Positions 48,009-61,563 are shown, numbered from the stretch's first letter. The stretch: 64,000 nt of DNA from Ectobius pallidus (GCA_964059195.1 CAXKWD010000011.1:35268066-35332065); one strand, 5' to 3'. Translations and numbers: made by a program. The notes: generated by a model not told the origin, from the sequence alone.

Positions 48009-50871
48009 GTAAGTGATATCTAGGTATAAGTGCTTTGAGTTAGCGACAGCAGTACAGTAAACTCTTTATTAACCAGTTTGCAGATTGTTAGTAAATTCTT
48101 TTTTAATTTTTTATTTTAAAGTTTCATAAACATGATGTGAAACAAAATTGTGCGTAAACTGAACTTGCAATCACATCATTTTGTCCAGTGATAGCTGTAA
48201 TTTACTGTAGTTAAAAGTAAACCTTTCTGTGTATGTGGAAAGAGGAACCATGAAATGTATACAATCAAGAGACATTTATATACGGGTAGTTTAATTATAA
48301 TTACTACTTTATTCTTAATGTCTAGTGAGTTGCCATCAGTTTTTTTTCTTGCACTTGAATATGGTTTTCTGCCAATTTAGAAATATCTATATGTCCAACA
48401 TATCTACCTATAGCATTACAAACAAATTCTTGCCTTCACTGTTGCAAAGAATGAGTTTGTGTCACTGATCAGAATGACAAATTTACTGACAAATGTTTGT
48501 AGGGTCAAATATTAACATTATATTTTAAAGTTTGCATTTAAAATGTTTTATTTTTCTCGGCAACTTTTTTTGTCTTCTGTAGTATGAAAATTATTTTATA
48601 ATTATATCTTAAGCATATCAGGTACACATAAATACCTTTGTTAGACTGTACACTACTATTAAAATATTTCAAATCTTGTTGGTGATATAGTTAAAGAGAC
48701 AAGAGTTATGATAACAATGTAAAAGAGAAAGTAATGTTTTTGCTGGTAATTATAATTTCATTTCTTTATGTGAAATTTCAGTGCTTATGTTACATTCTTT
48801 AGTGGGAGCTTATGTTAATTTTAGTAGTTCACTAGTAAAAATAATTGAGTTGATATTAAAAAAAATTTTTGCTCCACTTACGTCAGTCTTTTGAAAGATC
48901 TGTCTAGTTTCTCCCAAAGTTGCCAGCTGAGGATGGTGTTGAAATCCCTTGAAACTATGTAGTTCTTTCATAAGATTGTTATAAGTGGGGCAAAAGTGTT
49001 TTATATTAATTCGACTATTTTTACTAGTGACTCAACATGCTCTACTATATATATTACCGGTACTTCCTTTTAATTTACTTGTTATTAGTTGTCAGTTTGT
49101 ATGTGTTGAAATATTTGTTATTCTTTTCCCAAGGATTTCAAACACTGTTAGAAAAAAGTTTGTATTAACTGGATCCTGTCAGTTTATCAAGAATTTGCTC
49201 TAATTCTAAGAAAGAGCAAGATTATTGAAGGGTAGTGTTTAGTTAGTGTTATAGATTGCTGCTATGGGCATTAAAGCTATCATTAAATAAATATTTGGTA
49301 TATTACCTTGAACATGTTTCTGAGAACTTTCTCCTCATCTTCAAATAAGGTTGATAGTTGGAACTTAGCTGAAGATGGGGAAAAAGCTCTACAGTAATGT
49401 ACAAATTAATACTGAGAGAGTTATTTGCTGGAAAATTGAGGGGTAATGCATATCTCAATCTGTGAGCAGACAGCAAGCTTCCTACTGCTATACGATGTGG
49501 CAGATGACCGTTCAAATGAAGTCGCTGTATAATGTATAGAAGATTGTTTTAAATTAATGTAAAAACAATTGAGAAATATTTTATCAATAGTCGATAATGT
49601 CAGAAAGTAAATTTTTGAGAAATTAGGTTGTGTATTTCTCAAGAAAATATTGACCCTTAAAACTGAAAATTCTACTTCTTATTGTTTATCGAACATTAAT
49701 TTGGGGATGTGATTGTTTTCAAAACTTAAAATTATAATGCAAAAATAAAAGTAACTGTTTTTTCAAAAGTCAATAAATGTAGAGACAAGAAGTAACACAT
49801 GTGACTTGAGGCTTTCCCTTCATCTCACCCGGTTGGAAGCCTGAGAAACAACAAGACAACAAGTAACATTTTTGTTAATATTTCAATTTGAACTATGACT
49901 TTTCCTTTTTGTTTAATACTTTATTTTCTTAAAAATGACCCTTTATTTACATTATAATTTACACTTATTTACCAGAGTAAAATTTTATATTCTTATGAAT
50001 TTTTATTGATACAAAATACTGTCTTTTGCTGTTTGGCTGAATGATTTCCATGAATTTCAATAAAAACTTATCCTGATCACTTTTATTTGAATTACTCAAA
50101 TGTTGATGGAAAGTTATCTCATCATCAGAAGACTTTCATTAAAGCCTTTGCAGTTCTTGTTTCCCAAAGCTTTCGGATTGATTGGAATTTCTGGAAACCC
50201 ATGTGAACATGCCTAGGTACAATAGCAGTTGGTTCAGTCTTGACTTTTTTGGTAGATATCATAGGTATTTTTTCATTGGTACTATACATCATATCATCAG
50301 GTGTTTAAAAAACTGACATGCCATTTAGAAATCACATAAATTAATCTGCATATTGTACTTAAAAGTTAATTATGATACTGAGCCCTTACTGTAATCTTTT
50401 CAAGGTAATGGCTAGCCAACAACTGAATCAGTCACACATTAATCAGGTAATTAAATTCAACGTGCTGAAAGATGTTCATTATGTTTTGCATTATTGTTCT
50501 AAATATAAATTCCCAAGTCCTAAGGTGTTGTAATATTCCCTCCTTTTAGTTGACAGAAGCGCGGAATGAGAAACCGCAGATGCAGATAGTGTTTATTGAC
50601 TTCTGCTTTACCCTTTGCGAAAAACATGTTTAATACTGCCTTATGGCTGTGACAGTGGTTGACTTTTGACAAAACTGATTTCAAAGAGGCAAGCAGAATG
50701 TTAAGATTGACATAAGACCATCCATAACTTAATTTCGAAAATTTTACCGTTTATCGAGTCTTGAAAAAACACTCCTCAACAGCAGTCATTCTTTCTGACT
50801 GTTTATATACATACACTAGCACCCATGTTAATAAATTGAAAATTGTGTAGAGTTATGGTGTTGTTTTGCAG
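48009..50871 (+). other. TUT intron, nothing further recognised
   Basis: 2.9 kb of AT-rich sequence between good splice sites. No transposon end or RNA gene could be supported. Confidence 0.5.
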
Positions 50872-51031
50872 ATGTGTCATATTGACAACACAGAGCTTGG
50901 CATGTGGCCCCCCCATGCCTTCCCTATAATGCTAGTCTACTTTTTACAACAGTTACCTGAGCCAGTATTGCCAGTATTACATGAACTTGCAGATGTGGAT
51001 GAAAACGAGAGGAATCCAGAAATATACTTAG
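50872..51031 (+). CDS. TUT4/TUT7-like, exon 6: PAP core helices
   Basis: Acceptor GTTGTTTTGCAG, donor GTAGGT at 51032; enters phase 0 and leaves one base. Residues 431-483 include MWPPHAFPIMLVYFLQQLPE, then PVLPVLHEL. This matches the family block in which a Ser-Tyr-x-hydrophobic helix and FLQQ are followed by PVLPxL. The usual Pro-Ser-Tyr at the start of the helix is replaced by Pro-His-Ala, another divergence of the inactive half. Confidence 0.88.
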
Positions 51032-51148
51032 GTAGGTTAAAACTATACTAGGTATCAGTGTTAATATTGCTAGGGAAATAGGACAGTGAAGTGTTGACAT
51101 CCGTAGCAAGATTGAGTAGCAAAATGTACACATTGACTTCACTAGCAG

Positions 51149-51537
51149 GTATATTTACCCAGAACATATGTTTCAAAGGGTTATCCCTTCATCTTCAGCT
51201 GTTTCCGACTGGCCATCTGGTAGCCCATGGATGAACTTGTTGATCAAAGTTCCCTGGATGCCCAAATGTCAGCTTTAGCTACTTATTACTGGTAAGAAGG
51301 CCATGAATTTGGAGATGAAGTAGAATTACTGTAACAAGTCCAAAAACCTTTAGGGCTCATGGTCTGAGAGAAAATATTTATTTAAAGAAACCACCAAAAA
51401 CTGCTAAACATTGACATCTCGGTGAGCATCCAGGGAAATTTGATCAACAAATTCAGCCACCTGCTATCAGATGGTCAGTTGGATTCAGCTGAAGATGAAG
51501 AGATACCCTTTGAAACATATGTTCTTGGTAAATATTA
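51149..51537. repeat. Imperfect inverted repeat, arms ~130 bp
   Basis: Left arm ~51149-51279 and right arm ~51403-51537 mirror each other (ATATTTACC, GAACATATGTTTCAAAGGG, TTCATCTTCAGCTG, TTGTTGATCAAA, TTCCCTGGATGC), with a 120-bp spacer. A related single copy (TTTCAAAGGGATTCCCCATT, then CATCTTTAGCT) lies at ~54620-54680. It looks like a foldback repeat family. Confidence 0.7.
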
Positions 51538-53505
51538 GTGATTCTTTAAATTTCTCGAGATATCAAGAATCATAAAAAAAGTATTAGAGAAGCATGAAGT
51601 GAGAAGTCCTCGAATTACTACTCATGTCATCATTTGTATCACTTTGGTTAACTTCGTTATTGCAGTATAAGTTTTGCAGGCAAGAAAGGATATGCAAGGA
51701 TCATGCAGCTCTGTGCGCATAGAGCAGTTCAGCATTGCCAAATTGACTATTTTAAAGAGCTTTACATGACAGATGAGACATGTTGTTATCTTAAGGATTT
51801 TTATTCCATGAACACTTGTATCAGAATGTCACAAACTAGATATCTGACAATGGTTCATTGAGTGAACTCCTATTGGTGTATGGTTCACAATTAATACTAC
51901 TATTAATTAATTAATTAATTCACCCTATATGGGTGAAACGTAGTGAAGTATAAACATTAACTTAATAAACTTTATTACAATTTGTTTTCTAAATGTATAA
52001 TATTATTTGTAAATGCTCTTTAGTTAACAGTTTTCCCGTTGCTTATCTAAAAATTAATTAACTATTGAACATTTTAAATGCACCACAGTAAATGCACTAG
52101 AATATTTGACTGGAGTATGTTAGATATTATAAAGTTATGTGAAAAATGTATTTAATGGTGGTATGTAGGAATGTGCAACACCCCTAACTATACTATTTAA
52201 GATTAACAATTTTTACAGAACTTCTGCATTACATAGGCTATTAAATTAAGTTTGTGACACTTTTTGTATTGAATCTGGGCTTTTCTATCTTCCGAGGAGG
52301 GACATACATAACATGTTCTTGTGTTTCCTTTCTTCAAATCTGGCTTCTTCAGGGTGTTTGATTTTCTCAGGAAGAGGTATATGTATATATTCTTCATAGT
52401 TCAGCATTAGAGTACTTTGGACCGGATGCAGTTTTTAATTTGTTCTAAATACTGTTAATTCAACTTGTGGGTGAAGAGGTAGCTCCAAATTGGAATGATA
52501 TCATGAAGAATTCCCAAAGGATTTTGCTGGAAATTTCACAGGAGGAATTATATTATGAGATAGTGTCAAAGTCTCATTGTGAAATTAAAGAATGTATAAA
52601 ACTTGGTGAAATAAAACTATTACACTATCTGTGAACCAAGCAAGCAGCTTGCAGTCAAACTGAAAATGCCTGACACCAGAAAACCAATGCACAACAATTA
52701 CCATACTTTGAACTGAATTTACATGAAATGTCTAAAGACCAGTGTTATGAACGCAAAAAAAAAAATATATATATCAAACCTTATTTCCGAGAATGGGTCC
52801 TGAGGACCCATAGGTCATGGCTGAAGGGTTAAAATCTGTTAGAAATATGCCATTAATATGTGACAAATTTATAAAATATTCACATCTATTTTAATGTCAA
52901 GCAAATATGATGCATTATTTTAAATCTAACAAAATTTTCAAAATAAAACATTAATTTTCTGTTATTTTTTTCATAACTTGTGAACATGTTAACACTAGAA
53001 TAAACACAGAACAATTCTGAACATGAGGCAGAGCAAGCAAAGTCACGTGATGAGTGACAAGCGAATGAGGTTGTCGCGGTGTTGTACAGTTAACGGAAGG
53101 CACTTCCTCGATAAATAGAGAACTTTTGTACTTCACTTATTTCTTTGTGCACTCGAAATCTATTACATATAGGTCTTTTCTGAAATCATCATCAGAAGTC
53201 TGTATTTGGAAGCTGACTGTCCAAACCCCATATCTGTACGACGCTCCGTGAGGAGAAAACTGCTTATTTAAAAAAAATGAAATACCTTAAAACAATACTT
53301 GCTTGTTCCTCTTAGTAAGTAGGCATGCATCTTCCAGAGACAGCTGCACACTGCTGACTCATCAACGCCGAACGTTGTGTAACATTCTGTTGGCTTATCA
53401 TATGTTCAGAGTTGATGTTTAGTATAGCATGTAATGGAGCACATTTTTAAAAATATGATTTTTCATAAACTTCCAGACCCTACTAATAATAATTCTTTGT
53501 TTCAG

Positions 53506-53697
53506 ATCCAAAGTTTCTACCTGATAAATGGCAAACCAAAAACCAGATGTCGCTGGGCGAATTGTGGCTAGAACTGTTTAGGTTTTATTCCCTTGACTTT
53601 GACTTCTATAAAAGAGTTGTAAACATCGAACAACACAATTCATTGATGAAGAAAGATATTAGCACTCATTTACCTAATGGGAGGATAGGGATCTTAG
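53506..53697 (+). CDS. TUT4/TUT7-like, exon 7: PAP-associated domain
   Basis: Acceptor TCTTTGTTTCAG, donor GTAAGA at 53698. The incoming split codon gives Asp484, and the exon leaves one base. Residues 485-547: SLGELWLELFRFYSLDFDFY is the PAP/25A-associated motif (family form SLGELWLGLLRFYTEEFDF), then VVNIEQHNSLMKKD and GRIGIL. Joined to the exon at 58423 it gives GRIGIL-DPF, matching the family sequence ...IAIEDPF, which fixes the next acceptor. Confidence 0.92.
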
Positions 53698-56264
53698 GTA
53701 AGAATTCCTTGCATTTGAATGTTCAACGATTTACAGTTAAGGGAGCATATTGCATCCTTTAATACCACTTTTTGTTTTGTTCTTATAATACAGTAGGGAG
53801 ACACCTGAGTATTTCCAATAGTTGACTTTTGTATTCTCCATCCCACAGAATACAAAATCTTAATGATTTATAACATTGACAACTATAGATTTTTAGAAAA
53901 GACAAAGCTATTAAGCTGATAATATAGCAAGAACTTTTATAAAACCAAATTCGAGGGAATAGGTGGAATTGTTTTATACATTATACAACACAATTATATC
54001 CCTCGTAGGAATAATAAGAAATTCATCAACAGAAATTATTGAAGTTAATTCAAATTAAATTAAAACATACCCACACACCCTGGAAGAATTAAATAAAATA
54101 TCTGTCAGGAAATTGGAGGAATTTCCCAATGCTAAGTACGGCACATGATGGATGGTTTCTTAAAGAGGTGCCAAGAATGTATATATAGTTAAGGTATTTG
54201 TTGTTAGGATTGCATCAGCGCCATTATATGATAGCTGCAGATGGCAACATGCACCACCTTCGCAAACTGGAAAAACACCATGCAGCCGGTTCATAGTTCA
54301 TTGGGTTTTCCTGTATATCAGTCATGCCATGCTCTTGCCTTATCCCATGGTACTTTTTCATGATGTCTATGCACTATGCCCTTTGTTGGAAAAAAGTGTA
54401 TTAGATTACCAAAATTTAAAGGTCCATTCATGATGATGAGACATGTTTACAGTATTATTCAACTATGTTTACTCATTTTTACAAAAGTGACCAGAATGAG
54501 TTTTATCCCACTAGATTCATATTTTGAACAACTGTGCATTAGGGAGATAACTGCTTATATAAAATAATAATGGGATGGAATGTGACACAGTAACTTCACT
54601 AAAATTGACACTCTCCTGGACTGCAGTTTCAAAGGGATTCCCCATTCATCTTTAGCTAGACTCCATCTGTTAGTTGATTGGCATCAGCATCTTCTCGTGG
54701 GCAACCAATTAACTTCCTAATGATGATCTCATTAGGAATTAAAAATGATAGATTAAGCCAGAATCGGATAATCCGCCAATCAGTTCATAGGGTGACAGAA
54801 AATCGGATTACTACTGTACATGGATAAAAATCTGCTGGTTTTAACATAAAGTGTTAAAATCTTACTATAGTTTTACCTCTTATGATGTCGTATTTGAGCA
54901 AATTTTGATGTACATTTATATACGACTGTAGCAGCAAAAGGGTTAAAAGAGGGCTTGCCTCAAATAATCAAATAAATGCCATGATTTGTACCTATATGTA
55001 ATTTACAGTATCTGAACAGAGGCTTCATAATCGATCCCACAATTCAGTTCAACACCTGCAAGAACTAACCGCAGGATGTAAATAAAGAGAAACAACAGCT
55101 GACATACCAGTCAACCATGGCTTACTAAAAACAGCAATTCTAATCTACATGATATTCAAGTATCGGTTTAATGATAGGAGCCAGACTGTTCAAGAGTTAC
55201 TGCAATGCTTTCAGCATGCCATCCTCATTTTCAAGAGTCGTGGCCCCTCTTACAGTTAAATGATTATTGGCGCTACTGAGAAGCCGCTTGAGGTGATACA
55301 TCACTGAACAAAAAGAAATATTATTTTGACTAGTGCACATGTAAACTTTTTGTTTCTTTTCTTTTGTTATTCTTCCCATTTCTTTGTTTAGTGTACTTTG
55401 TCCTGGGGCAACTGTTAATCAGGGGAAGATTTTAATAAAAAAAAGTAACACAAATCAAAAAGTGTGCTTAAGCAAAAGTTCGTCAAGGTCTATGATTACA
55501 GTATGCCATTAAACCAGTCTTTGCCACAATAATAAATTTCACGTGTACTAGGTATTGGAATAACAGCAATTTCCTCTCGAGTATCAGGTTATTTGAAGTC
55601 AGCAGACACATTCAAAATGTGGATTCTCTTTTCTAGTGTATGTCAAGATAGATTTGTTTCACCAGTTTATTTTTGCAGAACTACCCCGTTTTGAGTTATT
55701 GCCTTTTCATTACTGTATAGAATAATAGTGTCGTATTTTTTTTATTTTAGTGTTGTTTATTTATTTGTAATGAATAAAAAGGGGATTCTGGAGCAACAGA
55801 GTCTTTTTCTTAGGACAATTCTAAACATAAGTAAAATCAAGAAGTTGATACAAAATTGACCTAAAATTATATCAACAGATTGGTACTTCTGTAGGTAGCA
55901 CTATCCTGGGCCACATGGTAATAAAACAGTGGCGCCAACTTCATAGCGCTGATTCTGCTGATCTCGCTTAGTAAGTAGCCTTAAACTTCAATATAACTTG
56001 GGCACTAACTTAACTTAATCAAAATGAGCTAAGTAATTCAACTAAAAAGAAAACAGTAAGACAGTTTTATGCCTAGAATATAAATGTACATAACATCTTT
56101 AATCTCTACCTATATAATTATAAAATTTGTTATTACTTTATATTCAGCAACAAATATTGTACACATAACTTTAAAATCTACAAACATATGCTAACTCCAA
56201 TATATTCTGTTATTTCTTAATTATACACCGTATCTTTTAAACTTATAACTATATAGAACTTGTG

Positions 56265-57487
56265 TATTAATACTTGAGATGTAGATTTAACATACATAAC
56301 TTCACTTAATTCAAACTAACCTGAACATTTTTCTAGCCAACATCATGACGCATCCTCTGCTATACTCCATCTGAGGTAGGAACAACAGCTGTGCCTGCTG
56401 ATTAGATTTGTCATCAGTGGGTATATCAAAATTCATCAGCTGGTCCCTGTTTTTGTGGTTATAAATTTTCTCCCAAACTGTGAGCTGCTGATGTCCCTGG
56501 ACATACTTCCCAAATCTGTGGGAAAAGGATCATGAAATTGGTTTGGAGCTGGAACTAAAGAAGTATGTCCAGGGACAGAAGCAGCTCACAGTTTGGTAGA
56601 AAATTTATATCCACAAAAGCAGGGACCAGCTGATGAATTTTTATATACCTGCTGATGACGATCTAATCAAGAGGTTAGTTAAAGACACACTAGGAGGCAC
56701 AGCTGTTGTACCTACCTCGGAGTATAGCTGAGGATGAGTCATGATGTTGGCTCAAAACATGTTCAAGTTTGTTTGAATTAAGTGAAGTTATGTACGAGGC
56801 GCGTCCATAAAATAATATTCCCTGGGGCTGTTTATAGAAACAAAACACAATTTCAAGGAAATATTTATTGCAACAGAATCAGCCAGTGTTCAGCTATTTT
56901 TCAACATATTCGCCACCAGAATTGAAACATTTGTCTTACCGTGGCACCAAATTTTGAATACCTGTGTCGTAGAAGTGTGCTGCCTGGGATTTGAACAACT
57001 GTGTGACAACCACCTTCACCTCTCTGTCATTCTTTGTCATTTCGTGAGGTGTAGGAAAAGATGGAAGTCACTGGGAGCGAAGTCCGGGCTGTAGGGTGGA
57101 TGTTTAAACACCTCCTAGCAAGTCTCTTGCAGAAGTTCGGCTGGGAGATGTTTAAACATTCGCCCTAAAGCCCGGACCTCACTCCCAGTGATTTTAATCT
57201 TTTTATACATCTCACGAAATGACAGAGAATGACAGAGGGGTGAAGGTGGTTGTCACACGGTGGTTCAAATCCCAGGCGGTAGACTTCTACGACACAGATA
57301 TTCAAAAGTTGGTGCCATGGTAAGACAAATGTTTGATTCCGGTGGTGAAAAATAGTTGAACACTGGCTGTGTCTGTTGCAATAAATATTTCCTTGAAATT
57401 GTGTTTTGTTTCTGTAAACAGCCCCAGGGAAACTTACTTTATGGATGTGCCTCGTATGTTAAATTTCCATCTCAATTATTAATATAT
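56265..57487. repeat. Large inverted repeat (arms ~240-265 bp) interrupted by a mariner element
   Basis: Left arm ~56265-56509 pairs with right arm 56560-56792 plus 57457-57487. Shared words include CTTCACTTAATTCAAAC, GCCAACATCATGAC, TACAACAGCTGTGCC (AACAACAGCTGTGCC in the left arm), CAGCTGGTCCCTG and GTCCCTGGACATACTTC. The spacer is about 50 bp. The right arm is cut by the mariner palindrome at 56795-57454. What the arms derive from is unknown; a short frame in the right arm (DQLMNFYIPADDDLIKRLVK) hints at former coding sequence. Confidence 0.8.
56795..57454. mobile_element. Palindromic mariner derivative, 660 bp
   Basis: TA at both edges (56793-56794, 57455-57456) and ends of the form CGAGGC(G/A)C(G/A)TCCATAAA. 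The two arms (to ~57119 and from ~57140) are long inverted copies separated by ~20 bp. Each arm encodes, reading outward, the last third of a mariner transposase (PDFAPSDFHLF, then EVKVVVTQLFKSQAA, DTGIQNLVPR, with breaks). It is thus two 3' halves joined head to head. Confidence 0.88.
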
Positions 57488-58422
57488 ATTTGTTAACTTC
57501 ACTTTATAAACTTCCTATACAACTTTATGATACAACTTATAGTTTGTAAAATTTATGACTATACAATTTGTATTTAAAATTTTTGATATTATATAACTTG
57601 TAGATATAATAGTTATTATCCATTGACTAAATAGAAGGGAGTTGAATATTATATAATAAAGCAGTTTCAAATGTAGATTTATATAAAGTAATCAGTATAG
57701 ATAACCCTGAAACCTTTATAAACCACTGTAGAGCAGTAAACAAATATTTGTAATTTCATTTGCTCTGAAGATGGCTGTATGAGACCGAAAGGCCTAAGCT
57801 AAATAAATAAAAACAGGTCGAGATTAAGGCATTAAACAATTATTTTACTAGCCTAATCTTCCAACTTAACCTAATTCGTCATAGTTGTCTGAATTTGAAA
57901 ACTTGCCCAGCCGTTGCACTTGTTTGCAATGGAACGAAAAGCATGTGAATGTGTACGAATATGCATCGTGCATCATGCATCATGCAAGAAGAGCCACTGA
58001 GATAACAGATCATTGGTAGCCAGTGGGAACATTGGTGGACAACCTAGGGGCCATGTAACCACAGGGAGTCTTAAAATAATTAAACCCATAAGCAACTTAT
58101 TCCAAAGACTACGAGATCAGTGTTAAATGAGTAACAAAATAATAAAATCTTCACCTCCCTCACTGAAAAGGCATTTTATCTAGCGTGTTTAATGAACATA
58201 TCCCTTCGGAGTCAGTGTGCCCCCCCCCTCAAAAAATAGGAGTCCTAGGGTTAACATACATTATACGATCTATAAAAGGTTCTTAGCACAGCTCCAAGAC
58301 AATATTTATGTTGCCAAGAAATTTAAAATTTGAGCTCATGCCATTTTGTATTCATAATGGTAATCCTTTGTTGGGAAATGTAGAAGAAAGAGTATTGTAC
58401 CAAGATATTTGTTTGCTTTCAG

Positions 58423-58826
58423 ATCCATTCCATACCAAACGACCTGTCACAAGAAGCATGACCAATCAGGATTGCTTCGAATATTGTATGAGGTGTTTTG
58501 GAAATACCTACAAATATTACAGACTAATGCAAATGGAAGTGGGTCCGATATTTGGACGTGTCTTCACAATTACCCCAGAGACAGATCCATCATTCAGAAG
58601 AATAATTGAAGATTGTGATTTCCAGATCAGAGAGATTATAACTGACCATCCCTATTTTGAGAAACACTCAAATCGAATGGTTCATGTCGAGAAATTAGAA
58701 GCAAAACTAAAAGTCAATTTGTCAGCGTGTGTGGTATCGAACAGAGTCGCAGAAGAAATGATAAAGAGCTTCAATGAGAAGTTTTTATTTTACAAATTTC
58801 ACCCAGCTCTGTTTATTGGAAGTCAG
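58423..58826 (+). CDS. TUT4/TUT7-like, exon 8: DPF motif and inter-module linker
   Basis: Acceptor TGTTTGCTTTCAG at 58410-58422; it completes Asp548 and leaves in phase 0 before GTAATT. Residues 549-682 start PFHTKRPVTRSMTNQDCFEY, the conserved end of the PAP-associated region. A 100-residue mixed-charge linker towards the zinc knuckle follows. The linker has no recognised domain, and in the family this segment is poorly conserved. The open frame continues upstream to 58287, but only the acceptor at 58423 gives correct phase and the family-typical junction. Confidence 0.9.
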
Positions 58827-59288
58827 GTAATTGAAGTATTCTCTTTCTTGTATAATATATTGCATAGAACATAAAAAGTCACTGTAGATCAGGCAACATT
58901 ACCTAAAGACTGGGGAGTAAATTTCAGCAGCTGGACACACTAAAAATGTTGATTGAAGCAAAAGGAACTTGGTAAAATTAAAGTTGGGTCATTCCACACA
59001 AAATTTAAAAGGTTTATGTCAGTTATCTCAGATGTTTTGCACAGTCTAGTATATAAATTTTTAAGTATTGGAGAGTGAGATGGCCCTGCATGAATTGGTT
59101 GTTTAATCACTCTGTCATTTCCCTTTTACCGCAATTCTATCGTTATGATTATCATAGTCCCACAGGTTTTGAATAAAGAGTACCATAAAAATGAATGCTT
59201 GTGGTAGAAATAAGACTTTTTGTACAGATTATTGTAATAGAATAATACATAATGTATAAAAAGTAATAATATGAATGTTTTTGTGTAG

Positions 59289-59439
59289 ACTATACCAGTG
59301 ATATGTGCTTCTTGTCAGAAAGAGGGTCACACAAGAAGTTATTGTGTGGACGAAGGTATTGCTGAATATGATGCTCCTAAAGCACAGTTGGATGTGCCGG
59401 AAAAGCTACATTTAGATACATTCTGCAACAAGATTTTTG
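59289..59439 (+). CDS. TUT4/TUT7-like, exon 9: CCHC zinc knuckle
   Basis: Acceptor TTTTTGTGTAG, donor GTAAGT at 59440; enters phase 0, leaves one base. Residues 683-732 contain CASCQKEGHTRSYC: Cys688, Cys691, His696, Cys701 (C-x2-C-x4-H-x4-C). A zinc knuckle at this position, just before the catalytic module, is a defining trait of TUT4/TUT7 (alias ZCCHC11/ZCCHC6), where the knuckles contact the RNA and U tail. The segment PEKLHLDTFCNKIF leads to the catalytic domain. Confidence 0.92.
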
Positions 59440-60041
59440 GTAAGTATATACATACATGATATAAGTTATTAGAAGTTTTTCTATATGTAGGCTATAAATA
59501 GAGGTGTCTGAATTTTTTTAACAAGATTTATTGTTTTAAAATCCAAAAGGTGATGTTTTGTGTTTTGTTGTTTATTTGTTAGAGAAAATATAAGATGTTA
59601 TGCATGTATAATCTAACTTACGGTAATGTTTTTTTTTAATGATAGTATTATAGATTTACATGTCAGTATACTGCATCTCACTGAAGAAACATCACTGATC
59701 ATAAGAATGTAATCCCAAAACGTTATCTCTCTTATTACTGTATATAGCTGAAAATATGAGTTTGCAAAACTGAATAAAGGAAGTATCTTATTCCTCTAAA
59801 ACCAGTTACAAAACAAAGCAACTTAAAAAATTCCAAGCGCTTACTTGTTTGCCTTCTGGTAGAGCAGAAAATACATTGTCGGCTACTGCACTATTATAAT
59901 TGATAGTAATATGAAGGAAGCATATAAAACTTTTAAATAACTGTGAATTCAATAGGTAAATAAATTTTAAGTATATTTGTAAATAATAAACTAAAGAACA
60001 AAATACATAGCTACACATATATAAATGAGAGAATTATTATT

Positions 60042-61547
60042 TTGAGATGCAAACAGGAAAGAGGATATTTAACAGTTGTAGGGGTATATGCGCCATCAGA
60101 AGGGAAAAAAGAGGAAATGGAGATATTTTATGAAGAATTACAGAGAACATTGGGTCAAATAAATCCTAATGATTATTTAATTATTGCAGGGGATTATAAT
60201 GCGAGAGTAGGAAATCAGATAATACCAGGAATTGTAGGGGATAAAGGTGAAAATGAGAAAAATAATAATGGTAAAGAACTAATTAATTTCTGCATATACA
60301 ATGAATTAAGAATTACAAACACATTTTTTGAACATAAAAACATTCATAAATATACTTGGTGCAGAAATAAGCAGCATAGCATTATTGACTATGTAGTAGT
60401 GAATAAGAAGTTAATCCCATATACTGAAGATACAAGAGTATATAGAGGGAGAGATGTTATGACAGATCACTATTTGGTGATTTCAAAACTCGTAATACCT
60501 GCAAGATGGAGAAAAATACAATACATAGAAAGGAATAAAACTCGAACATTTAAGGTAAATTTGCTAAAAGAGCAAAGCATAAAACAGCTCTATCAAAATA
60601 GGCTAAATCAACAACTGGATGAAATGCCACTTAGCAACAATATTAATCTGGAATGGAACAGAATAAAAGAAACTATAATAAAAGCAGCAGGAGAAGCATT
60701 GGGTCAGAGAAATAAGTGTTACAAAAAGAAAGGATTAAGAATTTGGAATAAAGAAATTGAACTGAAGATCAAAGAAAAAAAAGAAGCATACTTAAAATAT
60801 TTACAGAATAGCAATTTACAAAATAAAATAGAATATAAAAAGAAGAGCGCAATTGTTAAAAAAGAAACTCGTAAACTACATAGACAAAGCTGGGACAATT
60901 ATATAACGAATGTCGAGAACGATATCCATGGACGACAAGAATACGCATATAAAATTATGAAGGAGATAAATAAAGAAGAAAGAGACAGATTAAGATTTAA
61001 TCCAATACCAGAGAAAGAATGGTTAAAATATTATAAAGAACTATGGACGAACATAAAAGAAAATGAAGGTATAATACAAGAAGAAAGTGATTTGAATATT
61101 GATGTTATAACACAAGAAGAATTGCAAGAAAATATAAAATCGTTTAAAAACAAAAAATCGCCAGGTACGGATAAAATAAACATTGAATTGATAAAACATG
61201 GATCACAGGCATTAATGAACAGATTATTATATTTTATAAATATGTGCTGGCAAACTGGATATACACCAGACGAATGGAGAGAGGCAATTGTAATACCTAT
61301 ATTCAAAAAAGGAGAGCGAAATAGAGCAGATAATTATAGAGGGATTAGTTTACTGAATACATGTAGTAAAATATACGCTAAAATTATAGCAAGACGTTTA
61401 GGGGTCATTGCAGAAAATTTGTTAGCAACTGAACAACACGGATTTAGAAAAGGGAGATCGACATCAGATTGTATCTTTGCACTTGCCCAATTAATAGAAA
61501 AAAGAAGAGAATTCAATTTGGAAACATCTAATATTTATCGATTATGA
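60042..61547 (+). pseudogene. LINE endonuclease C-terminus and reverse transcriptase fingers
   Basis: 501-codon open stretch (first displayed codon is TTG; the frame is open back to 59964). It covers the second half of the endonuclease and the RT up to the block after GRSTSD. It is cut off by a shift just before the catalytic FIDYEKAFD motif. Confidence 0.85.
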
Positions 61548-61563
61548 AAAGGCATTCGACAAG

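Larger units (their letters stand above)
53698..58422 (+). other. TUT intron with two palindromes
   Basis: 4.7 kb. Apart from the nested palindromes at ~56265-57487 I see no feature. An open frame running left from 58423 to 58308 is intronic. Confidence 0.55.

Noticed and set aside
58308..58422. Upstream extension of TUT exon 8 starting at ATG 58308
   Set aside because: No acceptor there gives the required phase, and the acceptor at 58421-58422 gives the conserved DPF junction. The extension is intron.
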